A stretch of DNA of 64,000 bases from Jannaschia sp. W003 (GTDB lineage Bacteria > Pseudomonadota > Alphaproteobacteria > Rhodobacterales > Rhodobacteraceae): NCBI RefSeq assembly GCF_025144335.1, contig NZ_CP083539.1, forward strand, positions 2,729,501-2,793,500, read 5' to 3'. The position numbers and the translations under genes were made by a program. The notes below the pieces were generated by a model. That model did not search any database, was not told the origin of the DNA, and was given only the letters and a program-made list of their open reading frames with translations. This document shows, piece by piece, positions 27,541 to 37,312 of this stretch; within the stretch, counting starts at the first letter, position 1, and each line of letters opens with the position of its first letter.

Positions 27541-28557
27541 ATGGCAGCGCGCAAACCCGCCGCGAAGGCGAACGTATCCGCCGAGGACCTCACGCAGTAC
27601 TACCGCGACATGCTCCTGATCCGGCGCTTCGAGGAGAAGGCCGGCCAGCTCTACGGCATGGGACTGATCGGCGGCTTCTGCCACCTCTACATCGGCCAGG
27701 AGGCCGTGGTGGTGGGACTCGAGGCGGCGGCCAAGGAGGGCGACAAGCGCATCACCTCCTACCGCGACCATGGCCACATGCTGGCCTGCGGCATGGACCC
27801 CAAGGGCGTGATGGCCGAACTCACGGGCCGCGAGGGGGGCTACTCGAAGGGCAAGGGCGGCTCGATGCACATGTTCAGCCGCGAGAAGCACTTCTACGGC
27901 GGCCACGGCATCGTCGCGGCACAGGTGCCCCTCGGGGCGGGCCTCGCCTTCTCCGACAAGTACAAGGGCAACGACAACGTCACCTTCACCTACTTCGGCG
28001 ACGGCGCGGCCAACCAGGGCCAGGTCTACGAGACCTACAACATGGCCGAGCTGTGGGACCTGCCGGTGGTGTTCGTGATCGAGAACAACCAGTACGCCAT
28101 GGGCACCTCGACCAAGCGCTCCACCAAGTCGCCCTCCTACTGGGAGCGCGGCGCCGCTTACGGCATCGCCGGCGAGGAGGTGGACGGCATGGACGTGCTG
28201 GCCGTGAAGGCCGCCGGCGAGAAGGCCGTGGCCCACTGCCGCGCGGGCAAGGGCCCCTACATCCTCGAGATCAAGACCTACCGCTACCGCGGCCACTCCA
28301 TGTCGGACCCGGCCAAGTACCGCACCCGCGAGGAGGTCCAGAAGATGCGCGAGGAGCGTGACCCGATCGAGGCCGTGCGCCAGATGCTCCTGACCGGGAA
28401 CCACGCCTCCGAGGAGGACCTCAAGGCGATCGACAAGGAGATCAAGGCGGTGGTCAACGAATCGGCCGAGTTCGCGAAGGAGAGCCCCGAGCCCGCGCTC
28501 GAGGAGCTCTGGACCGACATCTACGCCGACGAGCTGCCGCAAGGGGAGGCGCGCTGA
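27541..28557 (+). CDS. pdhA: Pyruvate dehydrogenase E1 alpha subunit
   Basis: A 338-residue thiamine-diphosphate enzyme subunit that decarboxylates pyruvate with PdhB. The ThDP/Mg motif GDG...N runs from residues 153 to 183 ([14 protein letters not shown]...[12 protein letters not shown]), and the phosphorylation-loop region [14 protein letters not shown] is clear. GGGGAGGAA precedes the ATG. The stop overlaps the pdhB ATG by one base (TGATG). Confidence 0.97.
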   Translation: MAARKPAAKANVSAEDLTQYYRDMLLIRRFEEKAGQLYGMGLIGGFCHLYIGQEAVVVGLEAAAKEGDKRITSYRDHGHMLACGMDPKGVMAELTGREGGYSKGKGGSMHMFSREKHFYGGHGIVAAQVPLGAGLAFSDKYKGNDNVTFTYFGDGAANQGQVYETYNMAELWDLPVVFVIENNQYAMGTSTKRSTKSPSYWERGAAYGIAGEEVDGMDVLAVKAAGEKAVAHCRAGKGPYILEIKTYRYRGHSMSDPAKYRTREEVQKMREERDPIEAVRQMLLTGNHASEEDLKAIDKEIKAVVNESAEFAKESPEPALEELWTDIYADELPQGEAR

Positions 28558-29951
28558 TGCCCACCGAGATCCTGATGCCGGCCCTGTCCCCCACCATGGA
28601 GGAGGGCACGCTCGCCAAGTGGCTCGTGAAGGAAGGCGACACCGTCGCCTCCGGCGACATCTTGGCCGAGATCGAGACCGACAAGGCCACCATGGAGTTC
28701 GAGGCCGTGGACGAGGGCACGGTCGGTAAGATCCTGATCGAGGAAGGCTCCGAGGGCGTGAAGGTGAACACACCCATCGCCGTGCTGCTCGCCGACGGCG
28801 AGAGCGCGGACGACATCGGCGCCTCCGGCGGCAGCGCACCCGCCGAGGACGCCAAGCCCGCCGCCGACGAGGCCCGCGGCAAGGCGCCCGAGAAGGCCCC
28901 CGCGCGCGTCGCGGACGAGGAGCCCAAGCCCCAGTCGAAGGCGTCCCCGGACTGGCCCGAGGGCACCGAGATGGCGCAGCAGACCGTGCGCGAGGCGCTG
29001 CGCGACGCCATGGCCGAGGAGATGCGCCGCGACGACGCGGTGTTCCTGATGGGCGAGGAGGTGGCCGAGTACCAGGGCGCCTACAAGATCAGCCAGGGCC
29101 TCCTGGACGAGTTCGGCGACCGCCGCGTGATCGACACGCCGATCACCGAGCACGGCTTCACCGGCATCGGCGTCGGCGCGGCCTTCGGCGGCCTGCGCCC
29201 CATCGTGGAGTTCATGACCTTCAACTTCGCCATGCAGGCGATCGACCAGATCATCAACTCCGCCGCCAAGACGCTCTACATGTCGGGCGGCCAGATGGGC
29301 TGCCCGATCGTGTTCCGCGGCCCCAACGGCGCCGCCGCCCGCGTGGGCGCCCAGCACAGCCAGGACTACGCGGCGTGGTACGCCTCCGTGCCCGGCCTCA
29401 AGGTGGTGCAGCCCTACTCGGCCTCCGACGCCAAGGGCCTCCTGAAGTCCGCGATCCGCGACCCGAACCCGGTGATCTTCCTCGAGAACGAGATCCTCTA
29501 CGGCCGCTCCTTCGACGTGCCGAAGCTCGACGACTTCACCGTGCCCTTCGGCAAGGCCCGCATCTGGCGCGAGGGCTCCGACGTCACCATCGTCTCCTGG
29601 GGCATCGGCATGACCTACGCCCTGGAAGCCGCCGAGCAGCTCGCCGGCGAGGACATCGAGGCCGAGGTGATCGACCTGCGCACCCTGCGTCCGGTGGACT
29701 ACGACACCGTGCTGGCGAGCGTCATGAAGACCAACCGCTGCGTCACCGTGGAGGAGGGCTTCCCGGTCGCCTCCTACAGCGACCACATCGCCTCCACGAT
29801 CATGCAGCGCGCCTTCGACCACCTCGACGCCCCTGTCGTCACCTGCACGGGCAAGGACGTGCCCATGCCCTATGCCGCCAACCTCGAGAAGCTGGCCCTG
29901 ACCTCCACGGCCGAGGTCGTGGACGCGGTCAAGAAGGTGACCTACCGCTAG
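28557..29951 (+). CDS. pdhB: Pyruvate dehydrogenase E1 beta subunit with N-terminal lipoyl domain
   Basis: A 464-residue fusion: lipoyl domain (about 1-80, lipoyl lysine Lys43 in ETDKATMEF), an Ala/Pro/Lys-rich linker, then E1 beta (from about 140, [19 protein letters not shown]). It forms E1 with PdhA. An extra lipoyl domain on E1 beta is known in several alphaproteobacteria. The domain is nearly identical to that of PdhC, pointing to duplication or gene conversion. Confidence 0.96.
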   Translation: MPTEILMPALSPTMEEGTLAKWLVKEGDTVASGDILAEIETDKATMEFEAVDEGTVGKILIEEGSEGVKVNTPIAVLLADGESADDIGASGGSAPAEDAKPAADEARGKAPEKAPARVADEEPKPQSKASPDWPEGTEMAQQTVREALRDAMAEEMRRDDAVFLMGEEVAEYQGAYKISQGLLDEFGDRRVIDTPITEHGFTGIGVGAAFGGLRPIVEFMTFNFAMQAIDQIINSAAKTLYMSGGQMGCPIVFRGPNGAAARVGAQHSQDYAAWYASVPGLKVVQPYSASDAKGLLKSAIRDPNPVIFLENEILYGRSFDVPKLDDFTVPFGKARIWREGSDVTIVSWGIGMTYALEAAEQLAGEDIEAEVIDLRTLRPVDYDTVLASVMKTNRCVTVEEGFPVASYSDHIASTIMQRAFDHLDAPVVTCTGKDVPMPYAANLEKLALTSTAEVVDAVKKVTYR

Positions 29952-29952
29952 G

Positions 29953-30360
29953 ATGCGCGGCGCCGTCCACCATATCGCGCTCACCGTGTCGGACCTGAAG
30001 CGGTCCGACGCGGCCTTCCACGGCCCCGTGCTGGGATGGCTCGGCTACGACAAGGTCGAGGAGAACGAGGCGATGGCGCTGTGGTACCATCCCGGCGTGC
30101 GCACGGCCGTGAACCTGTGGCAGGCCGCGGAGGGGGGCGACCACGATCGCCGCCGTCCCGGCTTCCACCACATCGCCTTCGAGGCCCCCGACCGCTCCGA
30201 GGTCGACGACCTCTACGACCTGCTCGTGGCGCAGCGCATCACCGTCCTCGACGCGCCCGCCGAATACCCCGAATACGGACCCGGCTACTACGCGGTCTAT
30301 TTCGCAGACCCCGACGGGATGAAGTGGGAGTTCGCCCACATGCCCGTCATTCCCGACTGA
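29953..30360 (+). CDS. VOC-family (glyoxalase/bleomycin resistance fold) protein in the pdh operon
   Basis: A 135-residue protein with one vicinal-oxygen-chelate module: [19 protein letters not shown], a [21 protein letters not shown] repeat and [15 protein letters not shown]. Putative metal ligands are His7, His74 and the late glutamate in KWEF. It begins one base after the pdhB stop and ends 10 bases before pdhC, so it must be cotranscribed. Substrate unknown; a role in detoxifying dicarbonyls near pyruvate metabolism would be a guess. Confidence 0.85.
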   Translation: MRGAVHHIALTVSDLKRSDAAFHGPVLGWLGYDKVEENEAMALWYHPGVRTAVNLWQAAEGGDHDRRRPGFHHIAFEAPDRSEVDDLYDLLVAQRITVLDAPAEYPEYGPGYYAVYFADPDGMKWEFAHMPVIPD

Positions 30361-30370
30361 GGAGTCGCAC

Positions 30371-31738
30371 ATGGCCACCCAGATCCTCATGCCCGCCCTG
30401 TCCCCGACCATGGAGGAGGGCACGCTCGCCAAGTGGCTGGTGAAGGAGGGGGACACGGTCTCGTCGGGCGACCTGCTCGCCGAGATCGAGACCGACAAGG
30501 CGACCATGGAGTTCGAGGCCGTGGACGAGGGCGTCGTCGGCAAGATCCTGGTCGCCGAGGGCTCCGAGGGCGTGAAGGTGAACACCCCCATCGCCGTCTT
30601 GCTGGAGGAGGGCGAGGACGCTTCCGCCGCCGACGCCGCGGGCTCCGACGGCTCCAGCCACGCCGCCCCCGCGCAGCCCACCCCCGACACCGAGCCGGCC
30701 AAGGGCTACGGCCGCGAGGTGGAGACGGGCGATCACAAGAGCGGCGAGGCCCCCTCGCCCGCGCCCGCCCCCTCGGGCGGCAGCGGCGAGCGCCTGTTCG
30801 CCACCCCCGTCGCGCGCCGCATGGCCAGGGACCGCGGCATCGACCTTGGCGCGGTCAAGGGCTCCGGCCCGAGGGGCCGCATCGTGAAGGCCGACGTCGA
30901 GGCGTTCGACCCCGCCAAGTCCGCCGCGCCCGCCGCTGCCGCGGAAGGAGCCAAGGCCGAGGCGCCGAAGGCCGCCACCGAGGGCCAGAAGCCCGCGATG
31001 CCCGCCGGCATGGCCGCCGACGCCGTGATGAAGATGTACGAGGGCCGCGAGTACGAGGAGGTCAAGCTCGACGGCATGCGCCGGACCATCGCCGCGCGCC
31101 TGACCGAGGCCAAGCAGACCATCCCGCACTTCTACCTGCGCCGCGACATCCGCCTCGACGCGCTGCTGAAGTTCCGCTCGCAGCTCAACAAGCAGCTCGA
31201 GGGCCGGGGCGTGAAGCTCTCGGTCAACGACTTCGTCATCAAGGCCGGCGCCCTCGCCCTGCAGGCGGTGCCCGACGCCAACGCCGTCTGGGCCGGCGAC
31301 CGGGTGCTCAAGCTCAAGCCCTCGGATGTGGCCGTGGCCGTGGCGATCGAAGGCGGCCTCTTCACGCCCGTGCTGCGCGACGCGCACCAGAAGTCGCTCT
31401 CGGCCCTCTCGGCGGAGATGAAGGATCTCGCCAAGCGCGCCCGCGATCGCAAGCTCGCGCCCCACGAGTACCAGGGCGGCAGCTTCGCGATCTCCAACCT
31501 CGGCATGTTCGGCATCGACAACTTCGACGCCGTCATCAACCCGCCCCACGGCTCGATCCTCGCGGTCGGCGCGGGCGTGCGGAAGCCGGTGATCGGCGAG
31601 GACGGCGAGATCACGGCCGCCACGGTGATGTCCGTCACCCTGTCGGTCGACCACCGGGTGATCGACGGCGCCCTGGGCGCCGACTTTCTCAAGTCCTTCG
31701 CCGACAGCCTCGAGAACCCCATGGTGATGCTCGCATGA
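30371..31738 (+). CDS. pdhC: Dihydrolipoamide acetyltransferase (PDH E2)
   Basis: A 455-residue E2 core protein: one lipoyl domain (Lys43 in ETDKATMEF), a peripheral-subunit-binding domain ([29 protein letters not shown], about 140-170), then the catalytic domain ending in the [17 protein letters not shown] active site. It transfers acetyl groups to CoA. No E3 (lpd) gene is next to it. The stop overlaps the next gene as ATGA. Confidence 0.96.
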   Translation: MATQILMPALSPTMEEGTLAKWLVKEGDTVSSGDLLAEIETDKATMEFEAVDEGVVGKILVAEGSEGVKVNTPIAVLLEEGEDASAADAAGSDGSSHAAPAQPTPDTEPAKGYGREVETGDHKSGEAPSPAPAPSGGSGERLFATPVARRMARDRGIDLGAVKGSGPRGRIVKADVEAFDPAKSAAPAAAAEGAKAEAPKAATEGQKPAMPAGMAADAVMKMYEGREYEEVKLDGMRRTIAARLTEAKQTIPHFYLRRDIRLDALLKFRSQLNKQLEGRGVKLSVNDFVIKAGALALQAVPDANAVWAGDRVLKLKPSDVAVAVAIEGGLFTPVLRDAHQKSLSALSAEMKDLAKRARDRKLAPHEYQGGSFAISNLGMFGIDNFDAVINPPHGSILAVGAGVRKPVIGEDGEITAATVMSVTLSVDHRVIDGALGADFLKSFADSLENPMVMLA

Positions 31739-32052
31739 TCCGCCTCGTCCTCCCCCTCGCGGGCGCCCTCGCCGCCGCGGCCTGCGTGCCCGCCGCCGGA
31801 CTGCCCGACGTCTCGGAAGGAACCGGGGTGCGCTTCGACTGCGACGACGGCTCCACGGTGCTGGCCGACATCGGCTCGGGCAGCACCACGGTGTCGCTCG
31901 CCGACGGCACCAACTTCCGCCTGCCGCTGGTCGGATCCAGCGCGGGCGGGCGCCAGTACGCCGCCGACGGCGTGGTGTGGTTCCTGCGCGGCGACGAAGC
32001 CGTGTTCACCGAGCGCGGCGGCCAGCTCAACTGCCGGCGGGCCGCGTTCTAG
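31735..32052 (+). CDS. MliC-like lipoprotein, putative C-type lysozyme inhibitor
   Basis: A 105-residue lipoprotein: signal peptide [15 protein letters not shown] with lipobox cysteine at 17, then a small beta-sandwich with the MliC/PliC pattern. That pattern is [59 protein letters not shown] and a final Cys (LNCRRA). Two cysteines flank the domain as in MliC. Family members inhibit C-type lysozyme at the outer membrane. Here the gene is translationally coupled to pdhC (ATGA) and its 3' end overlaps cysE by a few bases. The call rests on pattern only. Confidence 0.68.
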   Translation: MIRLVLPLAGALAAAACVPAAGLPDVSEGTGVRFDCDDGSTVLADIGSGSTTVSLADGTNFRLPLVGSSAGGRQYAADGVVWFLRGDEAVFTERGGQLNCRRAAF

Positions 32053-32870
32053 CGCGGCTCGCTGCCCCGCACGCCCAGGAGCTGGTCCATCATCACCGAC
32101 GGCTGCGAGCAGCCCGCCTCGCCGACGATGCGGGCGGGCACGCCGGCCACGGTCTTCATGGGCGGCACCTCCTCCAGCACCACCGATCCGGCGGCGATGC
32201 GCGAGCAGTGCCCGACCCGGATGTTGCCCAGCACCTTGGCCCCGGCCCCGATCAGAACGCCGTCGGCGATCTTAGGGTGCCGGTCCTCCTCCTCCTTGCC
32301 GGTGCCGCCCAGCGTCACCGAGTGGAGCATCGACACGTTGTCGCCCACCACCGCGGTCTCGCCGATCACGATGGAATGGGCATGGTCGATCATGATGCCC
32401 TGTCCGATCCGCGCGCCGGGGTGGATGTCCACACCGAACACCTCGGACACGCGCATCTGCACGAAGAACGCCAGGTCGCGCCGCCCCTGCTCCAGCAGCC
32501 AGTGGCCCACCCGGTAGGCCTGAACCGCCTGAAAGCCCTTGAAGTACATCAGCGGCTGCAGGAGCCGGTGGCACGCCGGGTCGCGCTCGAACACCGCCAC
32601 CATGTCGGCCCGCGCCGCCTGCCCCAGCGCGGGCGACGCGGCATAGGCGCCGTCGGCGATCTCGCGCAGGAGCTGCTGGTTCATCTCGCGGGTCGCCAGC
32701 TTGTCGGCGAAGCGGTAGGCCAGCGCCGCCTCCAGCGAGCCGTGGTGGAGCACCGCGTTGTGGAACACGCCGCCGAGCAGCGGCTCGGCCCGGATCGCCG
32801 CCTCGGCGTCGCGGACCACCTCGCTCCAGATGAAGTCCACCGGGTGGACGCTGCTCTTGGGTTCGCTCAT
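32049..32870 (-). CDS. cysE: Serine O-acetyltransferase
   Basis: A 273-residue CysE that makes O-acetylserine for cysteine synthesis. The helical N-terminal domain is followed by a left-handed beta-helix with hexapeptide repeats from about residue 150 (GVDIHPGARIGQGIMIDHAHS, VVGDNVSMLHSVTLGGTGKE, IGAGAKVLGNIRVG). The catalytic histidine lies in IDHAH. Its start is 68 bases after the GTA gp15 stop on the same strand and has its own promoter-like sequence. Confidence 0.95.
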   Translation of the reverse strand: MSEPKSSVHPVDFIWSEVVRDAEAAIRAEPLLGGVFHNAVLHHGSLEAALAYRFADKLATREMNQQLLREIADGAYAASPALGQAARADMVAVFERDPACHRLLQPLMYFKGFQAVQAYRVGHWLLEQGRRDLAFFVQMRVSEVFGVDIHPGARIGQGIMIDHAHSIVIGETAVVGDNVSMLHSVTLGGTGKEEEDRHPKIADGVLIGAGAKVLGNIRVGHCSRIAAGSVVLEEVPPMKTVAGVPARIVGEAGCSQPSVMMDQLLGVRGSEPR

Positions 32871-32897
32871 CTGTCCACCTTCCGTCCGTGCCCCCCG

Positions 32898-32926
32898 AAG
32901 ATAGGAGGCGCGGCGCCCGAGGGCAA
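32898..32926 (-). promoter_or_regulatory. Probable cysE promoter
   Basis: On the minus strand TTGCCC and TATCTT lie 17 bases apart, between gp15 and cysE, so cysE need not depend on the GTA transcript. Confidence 0.55.
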
Positions 32927-32938
32927 ACCGCGTCCGCA

Positions 32939-35900
32939 CTACGGCACCGGCAATCCCGCCCACGCGCCCGGCCCGTAGCCCGCGCCCACCTGCGCGACCT
33001 CCATCCGGTAGGCGCCGTCGATACCCGCCGCGCCGCGCGCCGCGGCATCGAACGCGAACGCCGGCGCCGCCGTCTCGCCCTCCCACACCGTCGCTCCACC
33101 GGCCACCGCGCGCAGCGCATACGCCTCCCGCTCCTCGCCGAGCGGCACCTCCGCGTCCCACCCGTCGCCCCCGACGCGCGTGCGCCGCACCCACGCGAAC
33201 CGATGCGTGCCGCCGTCGTCCCGCATTCGTAGGTGCGCCGGCGCATAGGGCCGCAGCCCCACCGCCCGTGGCGTCACGGTCACGTGGCGGTAGCTGTCGT
33301 GATCCAACGCGAAGCGCGCCGGCCCGATCCTGAGATGCCGCTCCAGCCCCACCGCCTCGGCCGCGGTGCCGAGCTGCCGCAGCGCCCCGTCGACCAGCAC
33401 CACGAGGCTCCCGGCGGGCCAGGACGCGCGCATCGCCCCCTCGGTCCCCCGCAGCCCCCGCAGCCGGAGCCGCAGGTCCCAAAGCCCCGGCTCCACCGGA
33501 TCGGCGGCCTGGAACTGGAACAGCTCCCACCCGTCCGGGCGCCCGTCCCCGATCGCGGCGAGGTTGCCGCCCCCGAGGAACGCGGCATCCCGCAGGGTCC
33601 GCGGCGTCCCGCCCCCGAAGCGCACCCGCAGCGGCGCGCCCCGGTCCAGCACCCCCGGCGCGGCGGCCGCCAGCGGCCCCTCCGTCAGCCCCGCGGTCGC
33701 CCCCCGCCGCAGCACCGTGTCCAGCGCGTAGCCCGCGTCCTCCGCCGCCGAGAGCACCGACACCGCGCCCGGCCAGGGCCGCGCCCGCGCGGCGACGTGG
33801 GGCGCATGGGGCACCTCGGAGCCGCCCAGCAGCGGGAGGTCCAGAAGGATCGGATCGACCCGCCCGTCGGCGACGTAGCCTTCCGCCCCCGGCGCCTCCG
33901 CGCCCGGCGGCGGCGGGTCGTACACCGCCGGATCGGCCCGCACCGCCTCGACGGCGAGCCCGCTCCCCTCCTCCAGCCGGTCCACGCGCCAGAGCCCGTC
34001 CAGCGCGCCGATCCGCAGCAGGTCGCCCGGCGCCACGTCGCGCCGCGAGGGCGGCAGCGCCAGGCGCACCGCGTCGCGCGATAGCCGCGCCTCCGCGAGG
34101 AACCGCTCCGCGATCGCGCTCCCCTCGCCGCCCGTCAGCGCCATCGGCAGCTCCGTGTCCGAGACCGGCACGCTCGGCCCACCCGGCAACACCGCCTCGC
34201 CCACGCGCGCCTCGAAGCGTCCGTCCGCGTCCCCGTGATGCACGCGCACACGTCCCGCCAGCTCCGCCTCGGGCGCGTGCATCTCCTCGATCGCGGGCGA
34301 CTCGCCCTCGCCCAGCAGCGCCTCGCCCGCGTCCACCGCGCGGATCTCCGCATTCCCGCGCATCCGGAACACCAGCACCCCGTCCCGCTCCGCCGCCTCG
34401 ACGCCGTGCGCCATCATCAGCGGCTGCAGGTCCGCCCGCGCGCTCGCCACGTCGCGCGCCGCGAAGCCGCGCACCGCGCCATAGACCTGCGACACGTCGA
34501 ACGCCGCCACGCCGGCCGCGCGGCAGATCTCCGCGATCACGCTCGCCAGCGGCTGCGCCCCCGACCGCCCCGACCACCAATGGCCGAAGGGATAGTTCGC
34601 CGCGTCCGACCACAGGCCCCCGTTCGCCGGGAACGCCGGCCAGGGCCGCGTGTCCCAGCACCACAGCAGCGAGTGGTCGAGGTCGACCATCGGCCCGCCG
34701 TAGTGCGGCGACACCGGGTTGCGCGACGCCGCGCCCCAGTATCCCAGCGTCGCCCGGATGTACTGCATCTGGATCGCGTCGTCGCGGGTGCCGCGCGAAT
34801 GGTAGGGGAGCGCGCTCTCGGAGCTCTTCGGGTCGAGGAACTTGTTCGGCTGGTTCGTGCCCCGGTCCACGGCGGCGCAGCCGTACTCAGTGAACCGCAC
34901 CGGCTTCGAGCCGGGCATCCATGGCGTGGGCGCGGCCTCACGCACCCCGCCCCGGCGCTCGTGGTGCGCGTTCTCCCACCACCCGCGCAGGTCCTTGTAG
35001 CGGTACACCCACGGCTCCCCGTGCGCTCCGTCCTCGATGGGCACGCGCCGCTGCGCCGCCCGCGCCTCGGGGCTGGGATAGTACCAGTCGTACCCCTCGC
35101 CCCCTTCGACGTTGCTCCGCAGGTAGCCTAGGTCGCGCACGTCGCCCCAGCCCGCGTCCGCGTGATCGCGCCCGTCGCGCCAGTCCGACAGCGGCATGTA
35201 GTTGTCGATGCCCACGAACGCGATCTCCGGGTCGGCCCAGAGCGGGTCGAGGTGGAACCGCACGTCGCCCGAGCCATCCTGCGGATGATGCCCGAAGTAC
35301 TCCGACCAGTCCGCGGCGTAGCTCAGCTTCGCACCCGGCAGCAGAACCCGCACCTCGGACAGGAGCGCCCGCAGCGCGGCCACCGCCGGATAGGCGCCGC
35401 CCGCTCCCCGGATCGTGGTCATCCCCACCATCTCCGAGCCGATGCAGAACGCCTCCACGCCCCCCGCCGCCGCGCAGAGCGCCGCCTGATGCAGCACGAA
35501 GCGACGGTAGCTCCACTCCGCCGGCCCCGCGTAGCGCACCGTCGGCGTCTCGGTGGCCGCCCCCCCGAGGCCGTCCGTGCCCGCCACGCTCGACACCGCG
35601 AAGTCCGCCGCCGCCGCCGTGCCGAAGAACGCCGCCACCTCCGCGTCGGCGGCCGCCGTGCAGTCGGGCGAGCCCGCCCGCCCCGCCGCCACCGACTGCG
35701 TGATCCGCCCGCGCCACGGCAGCGGCGCCTGCTCCGCCCCGCCCCAGGGATCGGGCAGCCCGTTGCCGGCGAGCTGGTCCATCAGGATGAACGGGTAGTA
35801 GGTGCAGTCCAGCCCTTCCGCGTTGATCGCCCGCACCGCCTGCATCACCGCCGCGTCCGCCGGCGTGCCCCCGTAGATCGCGTTGCCGTCCACGCGCGGC

Positions 35901-36874
35901 AGCTCCGCGGCATCGCCCCGCTCCACTCCCGAGACGGCCCAGACCATCGGCGCCGAGCCCACGTCGCCCGCCTCCACCTTCGGCCGGATCGTGCACTGGC
36001 CGCAGCGCAGGTCGTCGCCGAACCAGCTGACCACGAGCGACACCGAGCGCAGCGCCGGCGCCTCCTCTACGAGGTTCCGCAGGCTGACGGTGAAGTCCGG
36101 CGCCTCGGCGGCGCTGTTCACGTTGGCGCTGCGCGTCTCCAGTCCGCCGGCGGTGTAGCTCACCCGCTCGGTCGCCAGCGCGAACTCGCCCGTGCCGGGG
36201 ATGAGGGCCACGCCGCGCACCATGTCGTGGGGCGCGGCCACCTCCCCGGCCGCATCGGCGGGGCGCACCACCTCGAAGCTGAACTGCGGTACCCGGTTGC
36301 CGAAGCGCCCCAGGGCCAGGTCCTCGATCACCACGTAGGCCGTGCCGCGATAGGCCGGCGCCCGCCCCTCGCCCTCGACCGCCTCGATCAGCGGGTCGGG
36401 CAACTGCGCCTCGTCGCCCGCGTAGACGCGCATCGGTACCTCGTCCAAGGCCAGCTCCCGCCCGTCCGCCCAGACGCGCCCCACCCGCAGGATCGTGCCC
36501 TCGCACAGCGCGATGGCGAGGCTCACGGAGTAGGAATACTCCGTCACCTCGGGCTTCGGCGGCCCGCCCTTGCCCCCGCCCGTGGTCTCGCTCGTCTCCT
36601 CGAACGGCGTGCACCAGATCACCTGACCCGCCACGCGCATCCGCCCCCAGACCTGCGGGATCGGCGCGCCTTCGGCCGCCGACGACAGGCGCAGGCGGTC
36701 GATGCGCCCGTGCTCCACCGCCTCCGAGCCGCCGCCCAGCACCCGCTGGTCGATCGCGCGCCCGGCGGCGGCGCCCACGGCCCGCCCGATCACCGCGCCG
36801 CTCAGGCCCAAAACCGAGCCGCCGATGCTGCCGCCCACGGAGGCGCCGATTGCGCCCAGAACCAGCGTCGCCAT
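32939..36874 (-). CDS. GTA gp15: baseplate/host-recognition tail protein with TIM-barrel domain
   Basis: A 1311-residue protein, the last gene of the cluster, homologous in order and composition to RcGTA gp15. A Gly/Ala-rich N-terminus with small-residue-rich helices precedes a central glycoside-hydrolase-like TIM barrel (about 430-720; FVLHQAALCAAAGGVEAFCIGSE, GAKLSYAADWSEYFGHH, FVGIDNYMPLSDW). Phage-tail-3-type and RcGTA C-terminal beta-rich domains follow. In RcGTA it forms the central fibre/hub for recipient attachment. It is intact. Confidence 0.93.
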   Translation of the reverse strand: MATLVLGAIGASVGGSIGGSVLGLSGAVIGRAVGAAAGRAIDQRVLGGGSEAVEHGRIDRLRLSSAAEGAPIPQVWGRMRVAGQVIWCTPFEETSETTGGGKGGPPKPEVTEYSYSVSLAIALCEGTILRVGRVWADGRELALDEVPMRVYAGDEAQLPDPLIEAVEGEGRAPAYRGTAYVVIEDLALGRFGNRVPQFSFEVVRPADAAGEVAAPHDMVRGVALIPGTGEFALATERVSYTAGGLETRSANVNSAAEAPDFTVSLRNLVEEAPALRSVSLVVSWFGDDLRCGQCTIRPKVEAGDVGSAPMVWAVSGVERGDAAELPRVDGNAIYGGTPADAAVMQAVRAINAEGLDCTYYPFILMDQLAGNGLPDPWGGAEQAPLPWRGRITQSVAAGRAGSPDCTAAADAEVAAFFGTAAAADFAVSSVAGTDGLGGAATETPTVRYAGPAEWSYRRFVLHQAALCAAAGGVEAFCIGSEMVGMTTIRGAGGAYPAVAALRALLSEVRVLLPGAKLSYAADWSEYFGHHPQDGSGDVRFHLDPLWADPEIAFVGIDNYMPLSDWRDGRDHADAGWGDVRDLGYLRSNVEGGEGYDWYYPSPEARAAQRRVPIEDGAHGEPWVYRYKDLRGWWENAHHERRGGVREAAPTPWMPGSKPVRFTEYGCAAVDRGTNQPNKFLDPKSSESALPYHSRGTRDDAIQMQYIRATLGYWGAASRNPVSPHYGGPMVDLDHSLLWCWDTRPWPAFPANGGLWSDAANYPFGHWWSGRSGAQPLASVIAEICRAAGVAAFDVSQVYGAVRGFAARDVASARADLQPLMMAHGVEAAERDGVLVFRMRGNAEIRAVDAGEALLGEGESPAIEEMHAPEAELAGRVRVHHGDADGRFEARVGEAVLPGGPSVPVSDTELPMALTGGEGSAIAERFLAEARLSRDAVRLALPPSRRDVAPGDLLRIGALDGLWRVDRLEEGSGLAVEAVRADPAVYDPPPPGAEAPGAEGYVADGRVDPILLDLPLLGGSEVPHAPHVAARARPWPGAVSVLSAAEDAGYALDTVLRRGATAGLTEGPLAAAAPGVLDRGAPLRVRFGGGTPRTLRDAAFLGGGNLAAIGDGRPDGWELFQFQAADPVEPGLWDLRLRLRGLRGTEGAMRASWPAGSLVVLVDGALRQLGTAAEAVGLERHLRIGPARFALDHDSYRHVTVTPRAVGLRPYAPAHLRMRDDGGTHRFAWVRRTRVGGDGWDAEVPLGEEREAYALRAVAGGATVWEGETAAPAFAFDAAARGAAGIDGAYRMEVAQVGAGYGPGAWAGLPVP

Positions 36875-36877
36875 GCC

Positions 36878-37312
36878 CTACTCCTTCTCGGGAAAGTCGA
36901 AGCGCGCCGCCACCCGGCGCGCCCAGGGTCGCGACAGCGGGCTCTCCACCACGCCGCGTCCCGCGTAGGCGTGGACGAAGCGCGGCGCCGCGCCCGCCTC
37001 CGCCACGATGCCCAGATGCTTCGCCAGCCCGCCCTCGCGCATCCGGAACGCCAGCACCTCGCCGGGCCGCAGCGCGCGCCCCGCCGGCACCGGCCGCAGC
37101 CACCGCGCCACCGCCTCCAGCAGCGCCTCGCGGGCGCGCACCTCGGTCCAGTCGGCGGTGTAGGGCGGCACCGCCTCGGGCTCGCCCCCCATCACCGCGC
37201 GCCACACGCCGCGCACCAAACCGAGGCAATCCGCCCCCGCCCCCTGCCGCGAGGCGCCGTGCAGGTAGGGCGTTCCGATCCAGCCCCGCGCCGCGCGGAC
37301 GGCCGCGCTCAC
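36878..37312 (-). CDS. GTA gp14: NlpC/P60 cell-wall peptidase
   Basis: A 144-residue peptidase, expected to sit at the tail tip and cut peptidoglycan during DNA delivery. The catalytic cysteine is Cys29 (GAGADCLGLVRG) and the histidine is His99 (AKHLGIVAE). GTG start overlapping the gp13 stop as GTGA. Only 3 bases separate its stop from the gp15 start. Confidence 0.92.
   Translation of the reverse strand: MSAAVRAARGWIGTPYLHGASRQGAGADCLGLVRGVWRAVMGGEPEAVPPYTADWTEVRAREALLEAVARWLRPVPAGRALRPGEVLAFRMREGGLAKHLGIVAEAGAAPRFVHAYAGRGVVESPLSRPWARRVAARFDFPEKE

Noticed and set aside
31735..32052. MliC-like lipoprotein as an immunity protein against the GTA endolysin
   Set aside because: The GTA endolysin is GH108-like and the MliC family inhibits C-type lysozyme; position in the pdh operon does not suggest shared regulation.
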